Assembly (NCBI RefSeq): GCF_947503045.1
Contig: NZ_CANNCF010000002.1
Coordinates: 1-64,000, forward strand
DNA length: 64,000 nucleotides
Reading direction: 5' to 3'
Source: an uncultured Tateyamaria sp.
GTDB taxonomy: Bacteria; Pseudomonadota; Alphaproteobacteria; Rhodobacterales; Rhodobacteraceae
The notes below the pieces were generated by a model. That model had not been told where the DNA came from. It worked only from the letters and a program-made list of their open reading frames with translations, and made no database searches. Every line of letters starts with the position of its first letter. The first letter of the stretch is position 1. A program made the position numbers and the translations under genes. Below are positions 32,068 through 40,201 of the stretch, in pieces.

Positions 32068-33873
32068 TTAGTACACCCGCGCCTTTGGGGCGATCTTTTT
32101 CAGATCGATCCCGCCGTCATTGTGGCTGGTCAGCGGGTTCAGATGCACACCGCGAAAGCCCAGGGACGCCGCGTTGCCTTCAAACCAGATCAGCGAGTGT
32201 TTGCGCCAATTTTTGTCGTCGCGGTCGGGATAATCCTCGTGGGCATGCGCCCCGCGGCTTTCCTTGCGCGCAGCGGCGGCGGTGATGGTGGCCACGGCGT
32301 TGGGCATGAGGTTGGTCAGCTCCAGCGTTTCCATCAAATCCGAGTTCCAGACCAGCGAGGTGTCGGTGACCTTGAGGTCGGACTGCTTGGCGGCCACGTC
32401 CTTCATCTTTTCCTCGCCTTCGGTCAGCGTCTTGTCGGTGCGGAAGACGGCGGCGTCGGCCTGCATGGTTTTCTGCATCTCAAGGCGCAACTCGGCGGTG
32501 GGCACGTGGCCCTTGGCATAGCGCAGCCCGTCAAATCGGCTGAACGCAGCGTCGATCGAACGTTGGTTGGGTGTCGGAACAGGCGTTTTCGGGTCCACGA
32601 TTTCAGCGGCCCGGATGGCCGCTGCCCGCCCAAAGACCACAAGGTCGATCAGCGAGTTGGACCCGAGCCGGTTGGCCCCGTGCACGGAGGCGCAGCCCGC
32701 CTCGCCCACGGCCATCAGACCGGGCGAGATGTTGTCGGGCTTGTCCTTGGTGGGGGCCAGCACTTCGCCCCAGTAATTCGTCGGAATGCCGCCCATGTTG
32801 TAGTGCACGGTGGGCAGGACCGGGATCGGCTCCTTGGTCAGATCCACGCCGGCAAAGATGCGCGCGCTTTCGGTGATGCCCGGCAGGCGCAGGTCCAGCG
32901 TTTCCTTGGGCAGATGGTTGAGGTGCAGGTGGATGTGGTCGTTGTTTTCGCCCACCCCGCGCCCTTCGCGGATTTCCAGCGTCATGCAGCGGGACACAAC
33001 ATCCCGGCTGGCCAGGTCCTTGTAGGTTGGCGCGTAGCGTTCCATGAACCGCTCGCCTTCGGAGTTGGTGAGATACCCACCCTCGCCGCGCGCCCCTTCG
33101 GTGATCAGGGTGCCCGCGCCGTAGATGCCGGTGGGGTGGAATTGCACGAATTCCATATCCTGCAATGGCAGGCCTGCGCGCGCCGTCATCCCGCCGCCGT
33201 CACCGGTGCACGTATGCGCGGATGTGGCCGAGAAATAGGCGCGGCCATAGCCGCCCGTGGCCAGCACCACCATCTTGGCGGAGAACAGGTGCATGGTGCC
33301 GTCATCGAGTTTCCAGCACAGCACACCCTGACACACGCCATCTTCGGACATGATCAGGTCGATGGCGAAGTATTCGATGTAGAATTCGGCGTTGTTCTTG
33401 AGGCTTTGCCCATAGAGTGTGTGCAGGATCGCGTGGCCGGTCCGGTCAGCGGCAGCGCAGGTGCGCTGCACGGGGGGACCTTCGCCAAATTCGGTGGTAT
33501 GGCCGCCAAAGGGGCGCTGATAAATCTTGCCCTCTTCGGTGCGCGAGAACGGCACGCCGTAATGTTCCAGTTCGTAAACCGCCTTGGGCGCTTCGCGGGC
33601 GAGGTATTCCATCGCGTCCGTGTCGCCCAGCCAGTCGGAGCCCTTGACGGTGTCATACATGTGCCACTGCCAGTTGTCGGGGCCCATGTTGCTGAGGGAT
33701 GCGGCGATACCGCCCTGTGCGGCCACGGTGTGGGAGCGCGTCGGGAACACCTTGGTCACGCACGCGGTGCGCAGCCCCTGTTCGGCCATGCCGAGCGTGG
33801 CGCGCAGGCCCGCGCCGCCGGCGCCGACCACCACAACATCATATTCATGCGTCTCGTAATCGTATGCAGCCAT
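32068..33873 (-). CDS. sdhA: Succinate dehydrogenase flavoprotein subunit
   Basis: The 601-residue subunit oxidises succinate to fumarate with covalent FAD. It shows the dinucleotide motif V-V-V-G-A-G-G-A-G (14-22), the FAD-linking H48 in [10 protein letters not shown], and the catalytic region H-P-T-G-I-Y-G with R-G-E-G-G-Y-L near 245-270. It is cytoplasmic-facing and bound to SdhB. Gene order is sdhC-sdhD-sdhA, then three unrelated genes, then sdhB. Confidence 0.97.
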   Translation of the reverse strand: MAAYDYETHEYDVVVVGAGGAGLRATLGMAEQGLRTACVTKVFPTRSHTVAAQGGIAASLSNMGPDNWQWHMYDTVKGSDWLGDTDAMEYLAREAPKAVYELEHYGVPFSRTEEGKIYQRPFGGHTTEFGEGPPVQRTCAAADRTGHAILHTLYGQSLKNNAEFYIEYFAIDLIMSEDGVCQGVLCWKLDDGTMHLFSAKMVVLATGGYGRAYFSATSAHTCTGDGGGMTARAGLPLQDMEFVQFHPTGIYGAGTLITEGARGEGGYLTNSEGERFMERYAPTYKDLASRDVVSRCMTLEIREGRGVGENNDHIHLHLNHLPKETLDLRLPGITESARIFAGVDLTKEPIPVLPTVHYNMGGIPTNYWGEVLAPTKDKPDNISPGLMAVGEAGCASVHGANRLGSNSLIDLVVFGRAAAIRAAEIVDPKTPVPTPNQRSIDAAFSRFDGLRYAKGHVPTAELRLEMQKTMQADAAVFRTDKTLTEGEEKMKDVAAKQSDLKVTDTSLVWNSDLMETLELTNLMPNAVATITAAAARKESRGAHAHEDYPDRDDKNWRKHSLIWFEGNAASLGFRGVHLNPLTSHNDGGIDLKKIAPKARVY

Positions 33874-33887
33874 TTTGGCCTCCTAAT

Positions 33888-34259
33888 TCAAAGCGCCAGG
33901 CGCGCGATGGCGAAAAGCCCGGTCGCGGCGGCAGCGTAGCTGAGGCAGATCATCGCGAGGATGAGCACCTTTTGCATTGTTCCGTGCACGTAGTCTTCGA
34001 TCAGCACCTGCACACCGTCCTTGAAGTGCATGAAGGTGACCACGATGGTCAGCGCGGCCACAAGTGCCGGGAAGGGACGCGCGAAATAGGCGGTGACCTC
34101 AGCATGCGGTTCGCCCAGCATCGGGCCGAAGGTGAAGACGAAAAGCGGGATCAGGAACAGCAGCGCGAAGGAGCTGACCTTCATCGCCCAGAAATGGGCC
34201 GTCCCCGTCTTGGCCGATCCGAGGCCCATGGCGCGTTTGCGGTCTGTGAGATATCGCAT
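33888..34259 (-). CDS. sdhD: Succinate dehydrogenase membrane anchor subunit
   Basis: The 123-residue protein has three membrane helices (about 26-46, 60-80 and 96-120). H-F-K-D-G-V-Q-V-L-I-E-D-Y near 78-90 corresponds to the quinone-site segment of SdhD. With SdhC it anchors the complex and binds heme b and ubiquinone. The start at 34259 is set by homology and the short gap to sdhC (11 bp). Confidence 0.93.
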   Translation of the reverse strand: MRYLTDRKRAMGLGSAKTGTAHFWAMKVSSFALLFLIPLFVFTFGPMLGEPHAEVTAYFARPFPALVAALTIVVTFMHFKDGVQVLIEDYVHGTMQKVLILAMICLSYAAAATGLFAIARLAL

Positions 34260-34270
34260 GTCTCGCCCCC

Positions 34271-34654
34271 TTATATCGCGATGAGCGTGATGATGGTCAG
34301 AACAACCGAGCCGCCCAGAACGGCGTATCCCATCTTTTCCGCCGTTTCGATGTCGAGCCCGATCGCATTGTCCCAGATCAGGTGCCGCACGCCCGCAAGC
34401 GTATGATACCAAAGCCCCAAGAGCGACAGCGCCATCACGATATCCCCGAAAAAGCTGGTCAGCACCCCGTCGGCGCGGGCGAAGGCTTCGGGCGAGGTCG
34501 AGGCCGCAAGAAACCACCACACCACCAGAAGTGCCGAGATCAGGAGCGCGTTGCCGGTGATCCGCGTCAGGATCGATGTCATCGAGGTCAGCTGCGGACG
34601 ATATATCGACAGGTGGGGCGAGAGGGGGCGGTTGCCCCGGTTGACGTCGGCCAT
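34271..34654 (-). CDS. sdhC: Succinate dehydrogenase cytochrome b556 subunit
   Basis: The 127-residue protein opens R-P-L-S-P-H-L-S-I-Y-R-P, the family signature, has three membrane helices, and carries H84 in Y-H-T-L-A-G-V-R-H, the heme b ligand, with H91 nearby. It is the first gene of the sdh operon. AAAGGACG precedes the ATG at 34654. The promoter region upstream holds a pair of GTGATCAC palindromes, also found ahead of sucC. Confidence 0.95.
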   Translation of the reverse strand: MADVNRGNRPLSPHLSIYRPQLTSMTSILTRITGNALLISALLVVWWFLAASTSPEAFARADGVLTSFFGDIVMALSLLGLWYHTLAGVRHLIWDNAIGLDIETAEKMGYAVLGGSVVLTIITLIAI

Positions 34655-34770
34655 GTTGCGTCCTTTTTTTCGTTCGTTGACACTTGATAACGCATTCTGT
34701 GCGGGAGTCACGTACTGCGCGATATGTTATGGCGTGGTTAATTGGCGCAATGCTCGGGTTTTTCCATGTT

Positions 34771-34799
34771 GTGATCACACGAGAAATGGCTGTGATCAC
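34771..34799 (-). promoter_or_regulatory. Paired GTGATCAC palindromes upstream of sdhC
   Basis: Two perfect eight-base palindromes GTGATCAC, at 34771-34778 and 34792-34799, start 21 bp apart. The nearer one begins 117 bp from the sdhC start. The same pair with the same spacing stands 115 bp ahead of sucC (44048-44076). Two sites two helical turns apart suggest a dimer pair of one regulator at TCA-cycle promoters. Confidence 0.75.
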
Positions 34800-34808
34800 G
34801 AAACCGCT

Positions 34809-35474
34809 TCATTTCGCGACAGATGTCACCTGTCGCGTGGTTTCCCGCTGCAGTTTGCGTCTGATCTGTTCGGGGTAATCCGCGAATCCATTGGCCGTGA
34901 CCACAAAGGCGCCCGGCCCGGTGATCAGGTTTTCAAAGAAGTAGGCGGTGAGGTCGGCATCGTCGGTTTCGATGGCGATGGCGTTCACGGTGATTTCCGC
35001 GTCCCGCAGCACAGGGCGCTGTGTTGCCGGTTCGATCCCTTCGTTTGATTCGCCATCGCCCGAGACGTCGATCACCTTGCGCGTGCAGTGACTGACCGCG
35101 CCAAAAGCGTCGCGCGCCACTTCAAGCGCCTCGCCGACGGCGGTCGAGAAGTTGCGCCAGATCCGTTGGTCAGTCTCGATCGTGTCGGCCAGTGTGAGCA
35201 CATCCGCGTAGGTCCGCATTTGCGTCCAGGGCACGGTCTGGCGTTGCCGCGAAGAGCCTGTCCACTGGATCAGCGTGACCAGCGCCTGTTGTTCCACCAG
35301 TGCGTCGGCAACGCTGCCGTCCCGAAGGGCTGCGGCCATCCCGTCCATCTGAATGCGGTATTCCTGATTGTCGACCGAGCCCGAGACATCCACCGCCAGC
35401 ACCAGCGCCAGCTCGCAGGCAAAGGCCTGGACCGGAGAGAGGAGCGCAAGAGACAGGGTGCAGAAACGGAACAT
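34809..35474 (-). CDS. DUF1194 (von Willebrand A-like) secreted protein
   Basis: The 221-residue protein has a signal peptide (about 1-18) and then V-L-A-V-D-V-S-G-S near 25-33, the metal-binding MIDAS motif D-x-S-x-S of VWA domains. Later parts (V-I-D-V-S-G-D-G near 130) fit DUF1194. It should sit in the periplasm and bind a protein partner through a metal, but its role is unknown. Its 3' end is close to the sdh promoter region. The ATG at 35474 is chosen because the signal peptide starts there. Confidence 0.83.
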   Translation of the reverse strand: MFRFCTLSLALLSPVQAFACELALVLAVDVSGSVDNQEYRIQMDGMAAALRDGSVADALVEQQALVTLIQWTGSSRQRQTVPWTQMRTYADVLTLADTIETDQRIWRNFSTAVGEALEVARDAFGAVSHCTRKVIDVSGDGESNEGIEPATQRPVLRDAEITVNAIAIETDDADLTAYFFENLITGPGAFVVTANGFADYPEQIRRKLQRETTRQVTSVAK

Positions 35475-35654
35475 GGGGCGAGCGTAGCAGAGCGGGTCGG
35501 ACATGCATCTGAAATGTCGGTGAAGCATGTGGGACATGTCTGTGCCAGTTTGGAACAGCGCGTGGCGGATTCGTCTTGTGCATCCCACCCGGCCGCACCT
35601 TTATGGCGTTCGGCCAAGCTGTCGGCAGCAATGCCGGGATAGAACGTCCCGAGT

Positions 35655-36296
35655 TCAGGTCCTGCTGGTCAAGAGCCGCAGCCCTGCAAGTGCGAAGAAT
35701 GTGCCCAAGACCGCTTGAATGCCCCGCCGAGCTTTCCCGTAGACGCGCACCATCACGGGCGTTGAGAACGTAACCGCGTAGAGAAGGTGGATGAGGATCG
35801 ACAGAGCAAAAGTCCCCAACACGATCACCGCCCCAACCCAAAGCGGCGCACCTTTCTGCAAGCCCAATGAGATGATTGCGATCCAAGCAAGTGCCGCCTT
35901 GGGGTTCGTCATCTGAATAATGTAGCCGCGTTGAAAATAGCCAAACGGCGTGCGACGGCCTCCGGCCAGCTCTTTCGCCTCGATATCGTGCCTGGACGCT
36001 GCGGACTTGAAGGACTTGTAGGCCAGCCACAGCAGGTAAAGTCCGCCGAAAATCTTGATCACAAGCAATGCCGAGGCATATGTCGCCAGGATTGCCGACA
36101 GGCCAAAAACCGTGAGCAGTGCCCAGGTGAATGAGCCGGTGGCAACCCCCATGGCAAGCGCCATGCCCGATGCGCGATTTACGCTCATCGACGTGCCAAT
36201 GACGGCGAGGATGTTCGGACCGGGACTGGCGATGGCAAGCAGGAACGCCGAATACGCAAGAAGGATACCGGGGAGATAGAGGGATACATCTTGCAT
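35655..36296 (-). CDS. LysE/RhtB family amino acid exporter
   Basis: The 213-residue membrane protein has six hydrophobic segments and the family signature near the N-terminus (A-S-P-G-P-N-I-L-A-V near 25-34). LysE/RhtB proteins export amino acids such as lysine, homoserine or leucine; the substrate here cannot be told. The long frame extending further upstream is spurious. A GTTC-N7-GTTC element lies 26 bp upstream of the start, in the right place for a LexA operator, though SOS control of such a gene would be unusual. Confidence 0.85.
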   Translation of the reverse strand: MQDVSLYLPGILLAYSAFLLAIASPGPNILAVIGTSMSVNRASGMALAMGVATGSFTWALLTVFGLSAILATYASALLVIKIFGGLYLLWLAYKSFKSAASRHDIEAKELAGGRRTPFGYFQRGYIIQMTNPKAALAWIAIISLGLQKGAPLWVGAVIVLGTFALSILIHLLYAVTFSTPVMVRVYGKARRGIQAVLGTFFALAGLRLLTSRT

Positions 36297-36322
36297 GGTT
36301 CGACCTTTCGCAATGCTGATTT

Positions 36323-36337
36323 GTTCTCACAATGTTC
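36323..36337 (-). promoter_or_regulatory. LexA-type direct repeat ahead of the LysE-family gene
   Basis: GTTC, seven bases (TCACAAT), GTTC on the plus strand, which is GAAC-N7-GAAC towards the exporter. It has the alphaproteobacterial SOS-box form and sits 26 bp from the start codon. One chance match is expected in the window, so this could be accidental. Confidence 0.35.
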
Positions 36338-36790
36338 CAAGACGTCTCTTCTGGCAACTCATTTTGTTTTTGCGGGAGCAGGCCTTCGCTCACTGCCGGT
36401 GATTGCTCGGTTTTTCCCGCAATGCCGCCCTTGGCGCGCCTTGGAAATCCAGCCTCCCCGCTACGCGTCACAAACACTAGGCGGGTCATCGACGGCCCGT
36501 GGGGTGGCGATCAGAGCTGCCCGCTACCGCACGTTATGGCAGCAAGGTACTTCTTCCCGTTCAACTGTTCGCCCAGGGTATCATATCGCCATCCCGTCAT
36601 GCCAAAGGCATGCAGACCTGTTATTGGCGCACCTGCGGTGCGACGGGACGGGCTGGCCCCTCTCGGCAGATTTGAGCGGGGCCAAATCGCCTGTCGGGCA
36701 ATGGAATGCCCGGCGCCTTCGGCTTGAGTCCGGGTCAGACAGCGCGGTCTTCGGACGGCAATTGGTCCCGACAGCCTGTATCCAACGGCT
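36338..36790. other. 450-bp stretch without a recognisable gene
   Basis: Open frames cross this stretch on both strands (36332-36727 plus, and the extension of a longer minus frame), but their products are rich in Arg, Pro and Cys with no family resemblance. The first part should hold the promoter of the LysE-family gene. The rest may be a decayed gene. No repeat or RNA gene is evident. Confidence 0.4.
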
Positions 36791-37822
36791 CTATTCAGGA
36801 ATCAGCGCCCAGTAATCCAGATCAAGCAGCACATCGGGCAGGTATTTGCCGTCATCCCCGCGCAGGCCAAACGCGGCGCCGCCGCGCGTTGCCACCAGCC
36901 GCAGGCGGATCGCGCCCACGCCAGGGGCGGAGGTTTCCGCGGTGTCCAGCACTTCGCTCCACGCGCGGATCGTGTCGCCCGCGAGGCAGGGATTGGCATG
37001 TGCGCCCGCGTTCAGCCCCACCACCATCTGCGCATTGGCCAGCCCGTTGAAGGACAGCGCCCGCGCCATGGAAATCACGTGCCCGCCATAGATCAGACGC
37101 GACCCGTCGGGCCGGGCGGAGGTGTCGAAATGCACTTTGGCCGTATTCTGCCACAGGCGGGTGGCCATCATGTGTTCGGCCTCTTCGATCGTGACGCCAT
37201 CCACATGGTCGATCTGTTCACCGATGGAATAGTCGCGCAGACGGTGCGGTTCGCCCGCGAGGGCAAAGTCGTAAGTGTCGAAACTCAGCCCCTCGGGCAC
37301 GACAAGGGTGTCGGGACCCACGACAGACGCCAGTTCGGGCACAACCTTCTCGGGTGCGGGGGCATCCACATCCCCTTTGCGCACCATCACCCAGCGCACA
37401 TAGTCGAGCACCGCGACCCCGTGCTGATTGCGTCCGGTGGTGCGCACCCAGACCACGCCGGTCTTGCCGTTGGAGTTCTGCTTGACCCCGATCACCTCTG
37501 ATTGCGAGGTCAGCGTGTCGCCCGGCCAGACGGGGGCCAGCCAGCGCCCCTCGGCGTAGCCAAGGTTGGCCACCGCGTTCAGAGATACGTCCGGCACGGT
37601 TTTTCCAAAAACCGTATGAAAGGCGATCATATCGTCCAGAGGCGAAGCGGCGAGCCCGCAGCCTTGCGCAAAGCTGTCCGAGGAATAGAGCGCGTGGCGC
37701 GCCGGATAGAGCGCATGATAGAGCGCGCGTTCGCCTTGCCCGACGGTGCGCGGCACCGCGTGGATCAGCACATCGCCGACATGGTAATCCTCGAAAAACC
37801 GGCCCTGATTGGTCTTGCCCAT
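36791..37822 (-). CDS. mch: Mesaconyl-CoA hydratase (beta-methylmalyl-CoA dehydratase)
   Basis: The 343-residue protein is a double hot-dog MaoC-type hydratase. It opens G-R-F-F-E-D-Y-H-V-G-D near residues 6-16 and has a second hot-dog half from about 190 with Y-G-G-H-V-I-S-M-A-R-A-L near 255-266. Mch hydrates mesaconyl-CoA to beta-methylmalyl-CoA late in the ethylmalonyl-CoA pathway. The length equals the known enzyme. The start at 37822 excludes a non-homologous extension. It is the last gene of a cluster with the lyase/thioesterase gene at 38591. Confidence 0.92.
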   Translation of the reverse strand: MGKTNQGRFFEDYHVGDVLIHAVPRTVGQGERALYHALYPARHALYSSDSFAQGCGLAASPLDDMIAFHTVFGKTVPDVSLNAVANLGYAEGRWLAPVWPGDTLTSQSEVIGVKQNSNGKTGVVWVRTTGRNQHGVAVLDYVRWVMVRKGDVDAPAPEKVVPELASVVGPDTLVVPEGLSFDTYDFALAGEPHRLRDYSIGEQIDHVDGVTIEEAEHMMATRLWQNTAKVHFDTSARPDGSRLIYGGHVISMARALSFNGLANAQMVVGLNAGAHANPCLAGDTIRAWSEVLDTAETSAPGVGAIRLRLVATRGGAAFGLRGDDGKYLPDVLLDLDYWALIPE

Positions 37823-37824
37823 TT

Positions 37825-38028
37825 TCACTGCGCCCCCAGTTTGATGTCGGGGGTGTAGGTGCCCTCGACCTCTTTGGTCACCGCCTGTCCGCAGCGCATG
37901 ACCCCTGCGGCGTGATCCCATGTCTGGGTCGGGCTGCCATGCAGCGCCCAGCCCTTGTTCAGCGCCTCGGTGACCTTGTGGCAAAAGGCGGACGTGTCTT
38001 CTTCGGACAAAAATCGGTATAGTTTCAT
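37825..38028 (-). CDS. DUF1737 domain protein
   Basis: The 67-residue protein reads L-Y-R-F-L-S-E-E-D-T near the start, followed by a helix with L-N-K-G-W-A-L-H-G-S-P and a late V-M-R-C-G-Q-A-V. This is the DUF1737 pattern, a short domain of unknown function. It sits between mch (2 bp) and nnrU (4 bp) in one tight operon, so it is cotranscribed with the pathway genes. No catalytic residue is evident. Confidence 0.82.
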   Translation of the reverse strand: MKLYRFLSEEDTSAFCHKVTEALNKGWALHGSPTQTWDHAAGVMRCGQAVTKEVEGTYTPDIKLGAQ

Positions 38029-38032
38029 GTGC

Positions 38033-38587
38033 TTAACTCGGGAACGGCCAGACGCCCAGCCAGCTGTGGATCATGCCGATGATGCCCAGAAGGATGACGG
38101 AGCCGAAGAGGAACATACCGTCCTTGGCATAGCTGCCTGCGGGCCCCGGCTGCCAGTCTGGCTCGGCCGCGTTGACAACGCGCGCGGTCAGGATCGCCCA
38201 GATCAGCAAGCCGCCAAACAGGATGAGCGAGGCCAGATCGCCGTTCACCAGCAGGTGCGCCACCGCCCAGATGGAAAAGCCCGTCAGCATCGGGTGCCGC
38301 ATGCCCGCGATCAGCTTGCCCCGTTTCGGCGCGGGGCTGAGCATGTAGATCGCGATGATCATCAGCGTATTGTTGATGTGCACCATGAAGGATGGCGGCG
38401 ACCAGATGGTGATGAAATCGGTGCCCCGATAGCCAATCACCATCAACACGATGCCGATGCCGATGGCGGCTGCGACCACCCCTTTGCCCGGATCGCCCAT
38501 CGCCGCCCGCCGCGCCGGGGCAACCCGTTTGAACAGATGCGCCGCCCACCACAGGCCCACGCCCAAAAGCAGAATGATCCAGTGCAT
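38033..38587 (-). CDS. NnrU family membrane protein
   Basis: The 184-residue protein has five to six membrane helices and the NnrU signature: W-W-A-A-H-L-F-K-R near 13-21, the central H-I-N-N-T-L-M and R-H-P-M-L-T-G-F near 96-103. NnrU was first tied to nitric oxide and nitrite metabolism in Rhodobacter sphaeroides and is related to isoprenylcysteine methyltransferase-like membrane enzymes. No denitrification gene is near. It lies 3 bp after the 38591 gene in the mch operon. Confidence 0.85.
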   Translation of the reverse strand: MHWIILLLGVGLWWAAHLFKRVAPARRAAMGDPGKGVVAAAIGIGIVLMVIGYRGTDFITIWSPPSFMVHINNTLMIIAIYMLSPAPKRGKLIAGMRHPMLTGFSIWAVAHLLVNGDLASLILFGGLLIWAILTARVVNAAEPDWQPGPAGSYAKDGMFLFGSVILLGIIGMIHSWLGVWPFPS

Positions 38588-38590
38588 ACC

Positions 38591-39445
38591 CTATCCTTCC
38601 ATCATGGCTGCGATTGCGTCGGCCTTGGCCAGCGTTTCGCGTGCGCTCACGATGTGCAGATTTTCGACGATCCGTCCATCGACCACGGCGACACCTTGCC
38701 CAGAGGCCTCGGCCGCCTCGAAGGCGTCAATCTGGCGGCGGGCGAGGTCTACGTCGGTGTCAGAGGGGGAAAAGGCCGCATTGGCGATGTCGATCTGGGC
38801 CGGGTGGATCAGCGTCTTGCCGTCAAAGCCCATGTCGCGCCCCTGTGCGCATTCGGCCTGCAGACCGGCCTCGTCCTTGAAGGCGTTGTAGACCCCGTCG
38901 ATGATGGCCAGCCCGTGCGCCTTGGCCGCCAGCAGGCATAGGCCGAGGCCCGTTTGCAGCGGCAGCCGGTCGTCGCGGTGCCGGGTCTGGAGTTCCTTGG
39001 CCAGATCGTTGGTGCCCATGACCATGCCTGACAGCTGTGGATGGGTGGCGATTTGTGGCGCGTTGAGCATGCCCAGCGCGGTTTCCATCATCGCCCAAAG
39101 CGGCGTGTCGCCAGTGATGGCGGTAAGGCCGTCCAGATCATCGGTGTGCGAGACCTTGGGCAGCAGGATGGCGTCGGCGCCCATGGCAACAGCCGCCTGC
39201 GCGTCCGCGGTGCCCCAGTCGGTGTCGAGCCCGTTGATGCGCACGATTTTCATGCGCCCGCCATATCCGCCCTCTTTGAGTGCCTCCGCGAGCGTGCCGC
39301 GCGCGACCTCTTTTTCATCCGGGGACACCGCGTCTTCGAGGTCGAAGATGATAGCATCGACAGGTAGGCTGCGCGCCTTGTCCAGCGCGCGGGGTTTGGA
39401 GCCGGGGATGTACAGAACAGAGCGTAGTGGGCGGGCGATGGCCAT
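38591..39445 (-). CDS. CoA ester lyase family protein, probable (3S)-malyl-CoA thioesterase
   Basis: The 284-residue protein belongs to the HpcH/HpaI citrate-lyase-beta family: R-S-V-L-Y-I-P-G-S near 7-15, F-D-L-E-D-A-V near 36-42, R-I-N-G-L-D-T-D-W and G-K-T-L-I-H-P-A-Q near 212-220. It resembles Mcl2, which hydrolyses malyl-CoA in the ethylmalonyl-CoA pathway, more than Mcl1, the lyase. Neighbouring mch supports a pathway role. It could instead be a lyase. The ATG at 39445 has ACGGAGG upstream; it is the first gene of the operon. Confidence 0.82.
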   Translation of the reverse strand: MAIARPLRSVLYIPGSKPRALDKARSLPVDAIIFDLEDAVSPDEKEVARGTLAEALKEGGYGGRMKIVRINGLDTDWGTADAQAAVAMGADAILLPKVSHTDDLDGLTAITGDTPLWAMMETALGMLNAPQIATHPQLSGMVMGTNDLAKELQTRHRDDRLPLQTGLGLCLLAAKAHGLAIIDGVYNAFKDEAGLQAECAQGRDMGFDGKTLIHPAQIDIANAAFSPSDTDVDLARRQIDAFEAAEASGQGVAVVDGRIVENLHIVSARETLAKADAIAAMMEG

Positions 39446-39792
39446 CGAAACCTCCGTAGGGTCATAATGTTGCGCGGGCAGCCGCAGTTTTTTGTCAGAT
39501 AGTTCAAGGAGCGTCGCGCTGCAACGCAGAAAGTTACACACGGATTACGATTACGATTCAAATTGAAACAACGACCGTGCGGGCCATTAACCATTAATTC
39601 AGAGCATGGGCGCACCCTGCATGCATTCCGACATCTCCGGGAGGGCCGTTTCAGCTGGGCCGCTGAACACTTTTGCGGAAAATGAGAGAACGCGGAATGT
39701 GATATGAACCGGGGCCGCCCGGTCATCACCGGGCAGTCCGGTTGGGCCAGATGACCAGAGGTGACGCCTTCCATTGTGAAAGGCTGAACAAA
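39446..39792. other. Divergent promoter region with a hairpin
   Basis: This gap lies between the operon ending in mch (minus) and the secreted protein at 39793 (plus). It contains a short tandem A-T-T-A-C-G repeat at 39544-39556, and a perfect hairpin GCCCGGT-CATC-ACCGGGC at 39717-39734 in the 5' leader of the plus-strand gene. No gene is supported. AT-rich parts around 39540-39600 fit promoters in both directions. Confidence 0.5.
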
Positions 39793-40125
39793 ATGAAACG
39801 GAAAACGACTTTGATGACGATGGGTGCACTCGTCACTGCCGCTGCGCTGAACCTTGTGACAACGACACTGGCCGCGGCCCAGCAGAACCGGAATTGCGGT
39901 CCGCGCGACCTTGTGGTGAACCGGTTGGCCGAAGGCTACGGCGAAACCCGCCAGTCCATGGGGCTGGGCGCCAACAATGCGGTGATCGAGGTGTTTGCCT
40001 CTGAAGAATCCGGGTCGTGGACCATCACCGTGACCTCACCGAACGGCATGACCTGCCTGATTGCCAGCGGTCAGGCCTTTGAAGAACTGGCCGAGGCGCT
40101 GCCTGCCAAAGGCAACGACGCCTGA
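39793..40125 (+). CDS. Small secreted hypothetical protein
   Basis: The 110-residue protein has a signal peptide (K-R-K-T-T-L-M-T-M-G ... cleavage near A-A-A-Q, residue 33). The mature part has two cysteines (N-C-G-P-R near 37, M-T-C-L near 91) likely joined in a disulfide, and strand patterns such as S-W-T-I-T-V-T-S-P-N-G-M-T-C. I do not recognise the family by name. The start at 39793 is chosen because the signal peptide begins there. A good terminator follows. Confidence 0.75.
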   Translation: MKRKTTLMTMGALVTAAALNLVTTTLAAAQQNRNCGPRDLVVNRLAEGYGETRQSMGLGANNAVIEVFASEESGSWTITVTSPNGMTCLIASGQAFEELAEALPAKGNDA

Positions 40126-40154
40126 GCAAACCACCACGGACCCAACTGGCCCGT

Positions 40155-40181
40155 AAGGCGCACCCTTTGGTGCGCCTTTTT
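40155..40181 (+). terminator. Rho-independent terminator
   Basis: AAGGCGCACC (40155-40164) and GGTGCGCCTT (40169-40178) pair perfectly over 10 bp with a CTTT loop and a run of five Ts at the end. It terminates the secreted-protein gene, 30 bp after its stop. Confidence 0.93.
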
Positions 40182-40201
40182 CATGTGCGCGGCCGGGCCG
40201 G

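Noticed and set aside
35170-36489. Long minus-strand frame covering the DUF1194 and LysE-family genes
   Set aside because: It runs out of phase across two well-supported genes and shows no domain of its own.
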